NCBI GenBank assembly: GCA_016219185.1
Contig: JACRBZ010000012.1
Span: 1 to 64,000, forward strand
Length of the DNA stretch: 64,000 nt
Reading direction: 5' to 3'
From: Deltaproteobacteria bacterium
GTDB taxonomy: Bacteria; Desulfobacterota; Desulfobacteria; Desulfobacterales; Desulfatirhabdiaceae
The position numbers and the translations under genes are program-made. Below the pieces are notes generated by a model that was not told the DNA's origin, did no database searches, and saw nothing but the letters and a program-made list of their open reading frames with translations. This document shows positions 34,615 through 42,911 of this stretch, in pieces; the stretch's first letter is position 1, and each line of letters opens with the position of its first letter.

Positions 34615-37284
34615 ATGAGTACAACCAGCAAAGCACTTTCTGCTGCTGAAAGGATACTGGCCTCCCGGGAGCGGCTGATCCGGGAATATCCCCCGCTTTC
34701 CGGCGTCAAGGTTGAGGAGGAAGGGGGCTGCGGGGTCACGGGTTTTGCCTGTTCCATCCCCGTGGGCGGCAAGCATATTTTCGAGCCTTCCAAACAAATG
34801 CACAATCGCGGCAACGGCAAGGGCGGCGGCATTGCCGCGGTGGGATTTGTGCCGGAAGCCCTAGGGGTGACACCGGAAATTCTGGGCAGCCATTACATGC
34901 TTCAGGTGGCCCTGATCGATCCCGGAGACAAGGCGGCTGCAAAGGCGGTTGAAGCGGAGTTTATTCATCCCTGGCTGGATATCGCCAAATCGGAAAAAAT
35001 TCCCACGGTAGCCGATTATCGCGACATTCCCGGGCTTGACGTGCAGCCTCCGGATGTGATGCGTTATTTCGTCCGGGTGAAAAAAGATGTGCTGCGTGAT
35101 TTCACGGCAAAAAATCATTTTGAGCACCTGAAACCCGGCCGGGCCGAAGACGAATTCATGTGCCAGAACGCATTCAAGCTAAACACCCGGTTTTATTCCA
35201 CGCTTGGCGATAAAAAAGCATTTGTCATGTCCCACGGCAAGAACATGATGATTTTAAAGATCGTGGGATATGCGGAACTGGTGGCCAGCTATTATCAACT
35301 GGAAGATTTCAAGTCTCATATCTGGATTGCCCATCAGCGTTATCCGACCAAGGGCCGCGTGTGGCATCCGGGCGGGGCCCACCCCTTCAGCGGCATGCAT
35401 GAAGCCCTGGTTCACAACGGAGATTTCGCCAATTACCATTCGGTCTGCGAATACCTGAAACAGCGCAGCCTTTTTCCCCTGTTTCACACGGATACGGAAG
35501 CCTCGGTGCTGATGCTGGATCTGCTGAACCGGGTATATGAATATCCCCTGGAATACATCATCGAAGCCCTGGCACCCACCACGGAAGCGGATTTTGATCA
35601 GCTTCCATTGGAGAAGCAAAAGATTTACCGGGCGATTCAGGCAGCCCACATTCACGGGTCGCCGGACGGTCCCTGGTTTTTCATCATTGCCAGAAATGAT
35701 CCTTATCAGAAACAATTCCAGTTGATCGGCATCACGGATACGGCCATGCTGCGGCCTCAGGTGTTTGCGCTCCAGGAAGGGGAAGTACAGATCGGGCTGG
35801 TGTGTTCGGAAAAACAGGCCATCGATGCCACGCTCGACAGCCTGTCCAAGGAAGATCCGCGTTTTTGTCCGGTCTGCGACAAGTACTGGAATGCCCGCGG
35901 CGGCAGCCATACGGATGGCGGCACCTTTGTCTTTACCGTCAAGCCGGAAAACGGCGCAATGCGCCTGACCTGTTCCGATAAATTCGGAAACGTTCAGACC
36001 CTGGCTGAAAACCAGAAATGCTGCGATGCGACCGCAACGGTTACAACACCCTCACAAGAGGGGGAAATCCGCGGCAACCTTTCCCTTCAGTTCAGCCAGG
36101 GCCGGATCGAAGAAATGTTCGCATATCTGGCCGGCGGCGTTCCGCTCTGGGATTACAACACCTTCCGCTGGGCCTGCGCGGAGCTTGTTCGGACAGCCGG
36201 AGGCAGCGATTCGGCCAAGGCCGTGGCCATCGAAGTCCTGACGCTTTTGAATGACCGCAGATTTCCCACGGGAGATAAAAAACGCGCCTGGATCTTATGG
36301 ATCGTCCGCGGCGGCCTTCGTGAGATTTTTGCCGCAACTCCGGATTTGAATCAGCCGGCGGGCGGGCGATATCGTTACATTGATTTCAAGACCCGGGACT
36401 TGTTGCGCGAGCCCCGGGGCGGTGAGGAAATCCTGGTGGTGTATACCCGGGAATTTGAACCCGAAGGCGACGACTGTGATGCGCGCCTGCTCTGCGAAGC
36501 CTATTTCAAGGGCTGGAAACGCTTCATCGTTTACGGTTACCGGGGCCAGCGCTTTACCGGAAACGGATTCGGGCCCAACACCTGGGATGTGCGGATCGAT
36601 GTCTACGGCAGTTCCGGAGACTATCTGGCTTCCGGTATCGACGGCATGGAAATCAATGTTCACGGCAATGCCCAGGATCAGCTCGGTCAGATCATGAAGG
36701 ACGGAAAGCTTGCGGTGTTCGGCGATGTGGGCCAGACCTTCATGTACGGCGCCAAGGGCGGATCGGTCTATGTGATGGGAAATGCCGCGGGTCGCCCGCT
36801 TATCAATGCCGTGGGTCGGCCGCGTGTGGTGATTAATGGCACGGCCCTCGATTACCTTGCGGAATCCTTCATGGCCGGAGATCCCCATAATGGCGGCGGT
36901 TTCGTGATTCTAAACGGCATGGCGTTTGCCGATGACGGCAGCCTGAAGGAATTGCCCACGCCCTATCCGGGTTCCAACCTCTTTTCACTGGCATCCGGGG
37001 GAGCGATATTTGCGCGCGATCCCCACCGCAAGCTTTTGGAGGATCAACTGAACGGCGGCGAGTTTGCGGAATTCACGGATGCGGACTGGAACCTGATTCT
37101 GCCTTTCCTGGAAGAGAACGAGCGGCTTTTCGGCATTTCCATTGAAAAAGATATTCTCACCGTTAATGGTAGCCTGCGAAAGCCATCGGAAGTCTATCGC
37201 AGGGTCAAGGCCGTGCAGCTCACGGTGCTTACCGGGGTTCAGAAAAAGTCCGATCCGGCGCTGGAAATGGCAGCCGATATATAA
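34615..37284 (+). CDS. fused class II glutamine amidotransferase - GXGXG glutamate synthase subunit
   Basis: 889 residues. Residues ~1-39 look like a propeptide before GGCGVTGFACSIPV, where Cys would become the N-terminal nucleophile. Other GATase motifs: QMHNRGNGKGGGIA, IAHQRYPTKGRVWHPGGAHP and EALVHNGDFANYH. The C-terminal third is the GXGXG beta-helix (FTGNGFGPNTWDVRIDVYGS, INVHGNAQDQLGQIM, GKLAVFGDVGQTFMYGAKGG). It joins parts that are separate in archaeal glutamate synthases (GltB1 and GltB3). ATG 34615 follows GGAGATGG; the ATG at 34591 was rejected. Confidence 0.86.
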   Translation: MSTTSKALSAAERILASRERLIREYPPLSGVKVEEEGGCGVTGFACSIPVGGKHIFEPSKQMHNRGNGKGGGIAAVGFVPEALGVTPEILGSHYMLQVALIDPGDKAAAKAVEAEFIHPWLDIAKSEKIPTVADYRDIPGLDVQPPDVMRYFVRVKKDVLRDFTAKNHFEHLKPGRAEDEFMCQNAFKLNTRFYSTLGDKKAFVMSHGKNMMILKIVGYAELVASYYQLEDFKSHIWIAHQRYPTKGRVWHPGGAHPFSGMHEALVHNGDFANYHSVCEYLKQRSLFPLFHTDTEASVLMLDLLNRVYEYPLEYIIEALAPTTEADFDQLPLEKQKIYRAIQAAHIHGSPDGPWFFIIARNDPYQKQFQLIGITDTAMLRPQVFALQEGEVQIGLVCSEKQAIDATLDSLSKEDPRFCPVCDKYWNARGGSHTDGGTFVFTVKPENGAMRLTCSDKFGNVQTLAENQKCCDATATVTTPSQEGEIRGNLSLQFSQGRIEEMFAYLAGGVPLWDYNTFRWACAELVRTAGGSDSAKAVAIEVLTLLNDRRFPTGDKKRAWILWIVRGGLREIFAATPDLNQPAGGRYRYIDFKTRDLLREPRGGEEILVVYTREFEPEGDDCDARLLCEAYFKGWKRFIVYGYRGQRFTGNGFGPNTWDVRIDVYGSSGDYLASGIDGMEINVHGNAQDQLGQIMKDGKLAVFGDVGQTFMYGAKGGSVYVMGNAAGRPLINAVGRPRVVINGTALDYLAESFMAGDPHNGGGFVILNGMAFADDGSLKELPTPYPGSNLFSLASGGAIFARDPHRKLLEDQLNGGEFAEFTDADWNLILPFLEENERLFGISIEKDILTVNGSLRKPSEVYRRVKAVQLTVLTGVQKKSDPALEMAADI

Positions 37285-37360
37285 GGATGGGCCGGAGGCA
37301 AAAGGGTTATACCCTTCAGCCTTCGGTCTTTCAGCCTAATAATTTATACGAGGTGTTGAA

Positions 37361-38026
37361 ATGATCGTAGCGGAAAGAAAACCATTTGATGAAATCAAAA
37401 CCATGCTCGCCGGCTGCCGGAAAGTCTTCATTCTGGGCTGCGATACCTGCGTGAGCGTTTGCATGGCGGGCGGGAAAAAAGAAGTCGGGCTTCTGGCTTC
37501 CCAGCTTCGCATGAGCTTTAAAAAAGACGGCAAGGACATCCAGATCGATGAAGATACGGTGGAGCGCCAGTGCAACCGCGAATACATGGAACTTGTGCTG
37601 AACAAGCTTCAGGATTATGACCTCGTGGTTTCAATGGCCTGCGGTGCCGGGGTCCAGCTTCTTGCGGATCTCTCGGAGCCGCTTCAGATTCTTCCCGGCG
37701 TCAACACGCGTTTTATCGGCATGACGCCGAAGGACGGCACCTGGGAAGAGCGCTGCCGGGCCTGCGGGGATTGTGTTCTGGGGGAAACCGCCGGCATCTG
37801 TCCGGTGACGGTCTGCGCCAAGGGCATTTTAAACGGCCCCTGCGGCGGCACCGATCACGGCAAATGCGAAGTGGATAAGGAAAAGAACTGCGCCTGGACC
37901 CTGATCTATCGGCGCCTTGAGAAAATGGGCAAACTCGATAATATCCGGAAGGATTTTCCGCCGCGCAACCACCTGGTTCAGTGTCATCCGGCAAAGCAGG
38001 TGCACGAAGTTTACAAAGGAGAATAA
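37361..38026 (+). CDS. metV: MetV-like methylene-tetrahydrofolate reductase partner
   Basis: 221 residues. Cys-rich: ILGCDTCVSVCMAGG, SMACGAGVQ, CRACGDCVLGETAGICPVTVC, GPCGGTDHGKCEVD. This is the zinc/iron-sulfur MTHFR-associated domain (MetV), which partners MetF in acetogens and sulfate reducers and probably delivers electrons for methylene-THF reduction in the Wood-Ljungdahl methyl branch. It is 3 bp before metF. Confidence 0.88.
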   Translation: MIVAERKPFDEIKTMLAGCRKVFILGCDTCVSVCMAGGKKEVGLLASQLRMSFKKDGKDIQIDEDTVERQCNREYMELVLNKLQDYDLVVSMACGAGVQLLADLSEPLQILPGVNTRFIGMTPKDGTWEERCRACGDCVLGETAGICPVTVCAKGILNGPCGGTDHGKCEVDKEKNCAWTLIYRRLEKMGKLDNIRKDFPPRNHLVQCHPAKQVHEVYKGE

Positions 38027-38029
38027 AAG

Positions 38030-38914
38030 ATGGCTGTTTCGTTCAAAGACGCACTTCAATCCGGGGATTTCATTGTCACCGCGGAAGTCGGCCCGCCCAA
38101 GGGAACCGATATCTCGGAGATGAAAGAACACATTTCGCTGCTGAAAGACAAGGTCCACGGCATCAATATGACGGATAATCAGAGCTCGGTGATGCGACTG
38201 TCATCTCTGGTGGGATGCCACATCATCAAGGAAATGGGCGGGGTCCCCATTTTGCAGATGACCGGAAGGGACCGCAACCGCATGGCGCTTCAGTCCGACC
38301 TCTTGAGCGCCAGTGTGCTGGGGATCGATACGGTGTTGTGCCTGACCGGAGATCACATTACGCTGGGGGATCACAAGAAGGCCAAGCCGGTTCATGACCT
38401 GGAATCGGTTCAGATCCTGAAAGCCGTCAGAACCCTGGAATCCGGAATGGACATTGGCGGAAATCCGCTGAAAGGCGCGCCGAAATTTTGCGCCGGCGCT
38501 GTGGTTACCCCCGAGGCGGATCCCATTGAGCCGCAACTGATGAAATTTGAGAAAAAAGTCCGGGCAGGCGCGGAATTCTTCCAGACCCAGGCGGTTTACG
38601 ACCTGGATGCCTTTAAACGCTTCATGGACTATGCCGGAAAATTCGATGTGAAGATTCTGGCAGGGATCGTGCTGTTGACGTCCGCGCGCATGGCGACCTA
38701 CATGAACCAGAACGTGGCCGGCATTTATGTGCCGGATAACCTGGTTGCGGAAATTGCCGGCGCGCCCAAGGGCGGAGCCCTGCAGAAAGGCATTGAAATT
38801 GCCGGCCGGATGATCCGCAAGATCAAGGAAGAAGGCATTGCCCACGGTGTTCACATCATGGCCATCGGTAAGGAAACGGCCGTGCCCGACATCCTGCAGG
38901 CAGCCAATCTGTAA
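38030..38914 (+). CDS. metF: 5,10-methylenetetrahydrofolate reductase
   Basis: 294 residues of the MTHFR TIM-barrel family. Visible features are FIVTAEVGPPKGTD at the start, HGINMTDNQSSVMRLSSL, TVLCLTGDHITLGDH, the FFQTQAVYDLDAF strand and KILAGIVLLTSARM. It acts with MetV in one-carbon metabolism. Last gene of the cluster, followed by a strong terminator. Confidence 0.92.
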   Translation: MAVSFKDALQSGDFIVTAEVGPPKGTDISEMKEHISLLKDKVHGINMTDNQSSVMRLSSLVGCHIIKEMGGVPILQMTGRDRNRMALQSDLLSASVLGIDTVLCLTGDHITLGDHKKAKPVHDLESVQILKAVRTLESGMDIGGNPLKGAPKFCAGAVVTPEADPIEPQLMKFEKKVRAGAEFFQTQAVYDLDAFKRFMDYAGKFDVKILAGIVLLTSARMATYMNQNVAGIYVPDNLVAEIAGAPKGGALQKGIEIAGRMIRKIKEEGIAHGVHIMAIGKETAVPDILQAANL

Positions 38915-38938
38915 TTTTTAGACACAATACCCGCATGC

Positions 38939-38985
38939 AAAGCCAGACTTGGAAAATCTGAAAATTTTCCAAGTCTGGCTTTTTT
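38939..38985 (+). terminator. strong intrinsic terminator after metF
   Basis: AAGCCAGACTTGGAAAAT and ATTTTCCAAGTCTGGCTT form a perfect 18-bp stem over a 6-base loop, followed by TTTTT. It lies 25 bp after the metF stop. Confidence 0.95.
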
Positions 38986-39098
38986 AATTCAGCAAGCCTG
39001 AACTACTGTAGCCGTATGGAAATACCATAAAAAGCCACCATCGTGAAAGCGTTTGAAATTATAACAAATTGAATTTTTGGAAGATTGTAAATGAAGAG

Positions 39099-39530
39099 CT
39101 ATATATTTCGGGTTCGGATTACCAACATGGGCCGGTCGATTTTTTGCATGATGCCAGCAGTCACACTGCCATAAAATACCCGAGATAGCCCGCTCCGGCC
39201 ATGACTGGCGATGGCGATCAGATCCGCATTTTCCCTCTGGGCAACTGACAGGATAGTTTCCACCGCATCCCCCATTTCGACAAAGCAAATGGATTCAATT
39301 CCCTTTTTTTGAAAACCCTCCTGAATGCTGGCAAGATATTTACCGAATATTTCTTTCTTTTTATCATAATCCAAGATGTAATCATCTGCGTGAGTGATGG
39401 CTTCATGAACGGTCCAAACCTGAAGGAAAATAACTCTTGACTTTAACAGCAGGGCTAGATTTTCAACATGGGGAAGAATAGTCTCGGCTCTGGTAGAACC
39501 GTCCAAAGGTACCAATATTGTTTGATACAT
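39099..39530 (-). CDS. universal stress protein (UspA family)
   Basis: 143 residues. MYQTILVPLDGSTRAETILP at the start and IASHGRSGLSRVFYGSVTAGI, which contains the G-x2-G-x9-G-[ST] type nucleotide-binding loop, identify the family. ATG 39528-39530 has GGAGG seven bases upstream. It ends with TAG at the normal family length. Cytoplasmic ATP-binding stress protein of unknown client. Confidence 0.92.
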   Translation of the reverse strand: MYQTILVPLDGSTRAETILPHVENLALLLKSRVIFLQVWTVHEAITHADDYILDYDKKKEIFGKYLASIQEGFQKKGIESICFVEMGDAVETILSVAQRENADLIAIASHGRSGLSRVFYGSVTAGIMQKIDRPMLVIRTRNI

Positions 39531-39682
39531 AAATACCTCCATTCCGAGTTATCGAATTGTGAATAGGACTTTAGCTGTCTGTTTAGCGTTCGAACAAATT
39601 TTTGGAATGTCAACAATATTTATATGATCATGCATCAATTTTTCGGTTAAATCAAGTTTCGAATTGTTTTGGTATCCTTTTT

Positions 39683-41563
39683 TTAACCTACCTCACCATC
39701 ATCGAAGTAGCACTCAAGTTTGAGCCCTTCGGACCCATACTGGCTTTTCACGGGATAAGGGAGCGATTTAAATAAGTTGATCATTTTTTTATTTTGAGGG
39801 TTTGTGTAGGCAATCAGTCCGGAGATACCGTTTTCCTTGGCAGCCTTGGCTAATTTCGCGATGACACGTCTGGCGATACCTTTTCCCTGATATTTCCTGT
39901 TGACTGAAAACGCCACCTCAGACATGTTCAATTCGGGCAGATACATGCTTTCCCCAACGGCTATTACCCGACCGAAACCAAACTCCCCAACCAGCGCAAG
40001 GATTGTCAGATCCTTTATATAGTCGATTTTGCTCCGCTGTTCGGTTTCAGGTAGACCAAAAATGGTTTTTTCATTAAAAAAACGGGAAAGGACGTCTTCC
40101 TTCTCAAGATTGTAGTAATGCTCCTGAATTCGCCGCTCATCGACGGGTTTGGATGGACGGATGGTAACCGAAATACCCTCTGTTTCCATGACTTCTTCCA
40201 TCCAAACCGGGTACACACCTCGGACCGCTTCCCCTAAAGATCGGTCGGTCCCGATGAGTCCTCTTTCTTTCGCAGCATCGAAAAGCTGCTGCCGAAAATC
40301 CGGGTGAGCGATTTCAATCATGGCCATTGCCCGCTCCTGAAGGCTTTTTCCAAAAAGGTTGACCACGCCGTATTCGGTTACCACATATTGAGCGTCCCCA
40401 CGGGGTACCACGCAGGCTGCATCATCCAGGTTGGGAACAATCCGGCTTTGACTGCCATCTTCGGAGGTGCTCAGCAAAATCATGATTGATTTCCCGCCCG
40501 CGGATCGTCTGGAACCCTGGACGAAATCAGAAATCCCTGTTATACCCGTAAAATAAGTGCGAGCCGAGGACTCAGCCGTCACCTGACCCGTTAAATCGAT
40601 GGCATGAGCCGTATTCATCGATGTCATCCGGTGATGCTGGCGAATGATGAACGGATCATTCACGTAATTGGAGGGATGAAAATCCACCGCGGGATTGTCA
40701 TTGATGAATTCATAAAGGTTCGTCGATCCGATGGCGGCAGATGCAACGATTTTTCCTTCGTTGAGTCCTTTTTTCCGATTGTTGATGATCCCCATGGAAT
40801 AAAGATGCATGATGTCATCGGTAATATACTGGGAATGAATCCCCAAGTCGTTTTTATCGGATAGAGCATTCAGTGCTGCCTGTGAAGCAGCATCAAGACC
40901 GATTTGAAGCGTAGCACCATCCTCAATCAGCCGTGCGATGTGTTCCCCGATCCGGGATGTGGCGTCGGACTGGGTTTGAGATGGAACAGTGAGAACATCT
41001 TCTTCGTGTTCGACAATGATATCCACGTCATTCATATGGATGAAACTTCTCCCCAGCACCCTGGGCATTCGGGGATTCACCTGAGCAATGACGATATCTG
41101 CTGAATTAGCGGCAGCCAATGTCACATCCACGGATACCCCCAGACTCATCCAACCAAAGTCGTCCGGCGGACTCGTCTGAATAAGTGCGACATCAATCGG
41201 AAGTTTTCGGCTTAAAAACAAATCCGGCACTTCGGACAAGTTAAGCGGGGTGATGAAACGGCGGTTCGGAATCATGGACCCGGCTCTGGCAGCACCAAGG
41301 TAAATAATCCGGACATTTCGGCTGTACATTTCAGATTTACGGTAAAGATCCGCCATGGCCGGCGTTTCAAAACTCATCAACCGGACAAGTTCCAAGCCTG
41401 TCAAGCCTCCTCCCGTTTCGTTCAGTGCGCGAACGAGTTCCTGTGGCTCCCCACAGGCCGATCCTATAAAAATCCGCTGTCCCGAACGAATCTTCTTAAT
41501 GGCCTCGGATGCTTTCAGGCGTTTAGTCAAATAACTGTCTGCCCAATATAATGACGTTATCAC
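39683..41563 (-). CDS. acetyl-CoA hydrolase/CoA-transferase fused to GNAT acetyltransferase (paralogue 1)
   Basis: 626 residues. Residues ~1-430 form the acetyl-CoA hydrolase / 4-hydroxybutyrate CoA-transferase fold (IFIGSACGEPQELVRAL, IQTSPPDDFGWMSLGVSVD, GDAQYVVTEYGVVNLFGKS). Residues ~460-626 form a GNAT domain with acetyl-CoA loop NRKYQGKGIARRVI. A homologue of similar length lies at 51825-53711. The CoA-transferase could handle acetate or fermentation acids; the GNAT part may modify proteins or a small molecule. Substrates are unknown. Confidence 0.87.
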   Translation of the reverse strand: MITSLYWADSYLTKRLKASEAIKKIRSGQRIFIGSACGEPQELVRALNETGGGLTGLELVRLMSFETPAMADLYRKSEMYSRNVRIIYLGAARAGSMIPNRRFITPLNLSEVPDLFLSRKLPIDVALIQTSPPDDFGWMSLGVSVDVTLAAANSADIVIAQVNPRMPRVLGRSFIHMNDVDIIVEHEEDVLTVPSQTQSDATSRIGEHIARLIEDGATLQIGLDAASQAALNALSDKNDLGIHSQYITDDIMHLYSMGIINNRKKGLNEGKIVASAAIGSTNLYEFINDNPAVDFHPSNYVNDPFIIRQHHRMTSMNTAHAIDLTGQVTAESSARTYFTGITGISDFVQGSRRSAGGKSIMILLSTSEDGSQSRIVPNLDDAACVVPRGDAQYVVTEYGVVNLFGKSLQERAMAMIEIAHPDFRQQLFDAAKERGLIGTDRSLGEAVRGVYPVWMEEVMETEGISVTIRPSKPVDERRIQEHYYNLEKEDVLSRFFNEKTIFGLPETEQRSKIDYIKDLTILALVGEFGFGRVIAVGESMYLPELNMSEVAFSVNRKYQGKGIARRVIAKLAKAAKENGISGLIAYTNPQNKKMINLFKSLPYPVKSQYGSEGLKLECYFDDGEVG

Positions 41564-41905
41564 TCAATTTTCCTTTCAATTATATACTCGTCTAAATATC
41601 TTTGAGGAAAAGCCTTATCGAAGAGATATTCCTTTCCATGGCGCTGGCCTCCAAAGGCTTGACAGCCGGATGGGGTAAATAAGCTCTAAGCAGATTTGAA
41701 AATGGAGGCATCAGGCTATCTCTGCATAGCCAGGACATGGTCGGTCACAATTCCTGCCAAAATGTATCTGATTATAAAAGCAATCAGGTACAGACCGCAA
41801 CGGATAATTCACCTGGTCCTATACTTCCGAACGGTTCTGTTCCGATGCCCTTGCTCATGGTGGCCAGGTGGAGATCCGGGGATGATGCAGTTTTTATGTT
41901 AAGGA

Positions 41906-42210
41906 GTGCAAAAGCTATATCGGCAGGAATCCCAAAACCGCATCATCAGCCCGGAATGCACCGGGTGCATGGATTGCGCGGCCATTTGCCCGGTACCGGA
42001 CACCTTGAAGCTAACAACCCATGGCAGGGCCTGGACTGCGCTGACGCTTGGGGTAACAATTTTTTCATGTTCACCGTAAGCGTTCTTGCCGCCCGCATAA
42101 CGGGCCACTGGCAAGGCATGGTGACGGAGAGGCAATTCTGGTTACAGCTTCTGTCCATAGATTCATCCGAATTCACCCATCCGGGGGTTGAAAAGAAACA
42201 GGGGCGATAA
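41906..42210 (+). pseudogene. remnant of a polyferredoxin-type 4Fe-4S membrane protein
   Basis: One frame (41906-42079) contains NRIISPECTGCMDCAAICPV, a complete [4Fe-4S] motif of NapH/NosR-like membrane ferredoxins. The following frame (from about 42067) continues the family's end with VLAARITGHWQGMVTERQF and SSEFTHPGVEKK. The frameshift lies near 42060. The membrane part that should precede it is only dimly recognisable in 41800-41900, across stops. It is decayed. Confidence 0.6.
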
Positions 42211-42284
42211 TATTATAGGAAGACAAATCCGCAATGCCCCAGGACAGGGAAAGAAAGTTTTTTCACTTTTTAAAATCGCATTTC

Positions 42285-42491
42285 TTATTTACTGGAACAA
42301 GTAGAGATGCAACTCTCATATATCTCCCTACACCCTTGCGATGAATAGGTTCTGAGCCCGGTCGGCCCCCCTTGGGTACACTGTATATATGCGGTCGTAC
42401 ACTCTTGCTTGCAGCTGTTTTCTGTGCTGAGAACGGCGCAGCCGGATAAGATTACAACTGCAACCATCATCAATGCTCTTAAAAAGTTCAT
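42285..42491 (-). CDS. small Cys-rich lipoprotein
   Basis: 68 residues. Signal MNFLRALMMVAVVILSGCAV ends in the lipobox LSGC. Five further Cys (SCKQEC, QC, GC, SCISTC regions) suggest disulfide bridges in the envelope. AAAGGGAT precedes the ATG. No family recognised. Confidence 0.6.
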   Translation of the reverse strand: MNFLRALMMVAVVILSGCAVLSTENSCKQECTTAYIQCTQGGPTGLRTYSSQGCREIYESCISTCSSK

Positions 42492-42628
42492 GTTATCCCT
42501 TTCAAATATTCCTGGCCTGTTTCGGGCAGAGAGCAATCAGGGAATAAGCTGGCCAAGGCTTATCTCCCTTTTTATCTTCTCCCGGAGAACCTTGCCGCCT
42601 CGCTACAAAATCGATCGGCTCGCTCTTT

Positions 42629-42898
42629 TTAACCTTCCTCGCCGGGAACAATTACCTTGCGAAAGCTCTCGCCTGTAGAATTGTCAGGATCTGAAAAGTA
42701 GCCATTTGACATCTTAATTTCATCAGGAAAACAAGATAGAAAAGCTCGGAAAATTCTCTGGGCGTCCATCTACGCATTAAGATCATACTGATAAGTATCG
42801 ATGCTTTTTTCTTCATTTTTGAGTTGATTCAAACAATCCCTATACGCCAAAACCTGACCATGCCAAGGCTCTTTTGAGTCTTTCCGGATTGTGCGTCT
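42629..42898 (-). pseudogene. hypothetical protein frame interrupted by TAG
   Basis: A single frame reads RKDSKEPWHGQVLAYRDCLN, then LKNEEKSIDTYQYDLNA, TAG (42770-42772), then MDAQRIFRAFLSCFPDEIKM through SFRKVIVPGEEG and a TAA. Composition on both sides looks like coding sequence. The part after the TAG could start at its own ATG (42767-42769; 46 residues). A stop lies just upstream of the first part, so the N-terminus is missing. Unknown function, probably a remnant. Confidence 0.4.
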
Positions 42899-42911
42899 CT
42901 AAGCTCATTTT

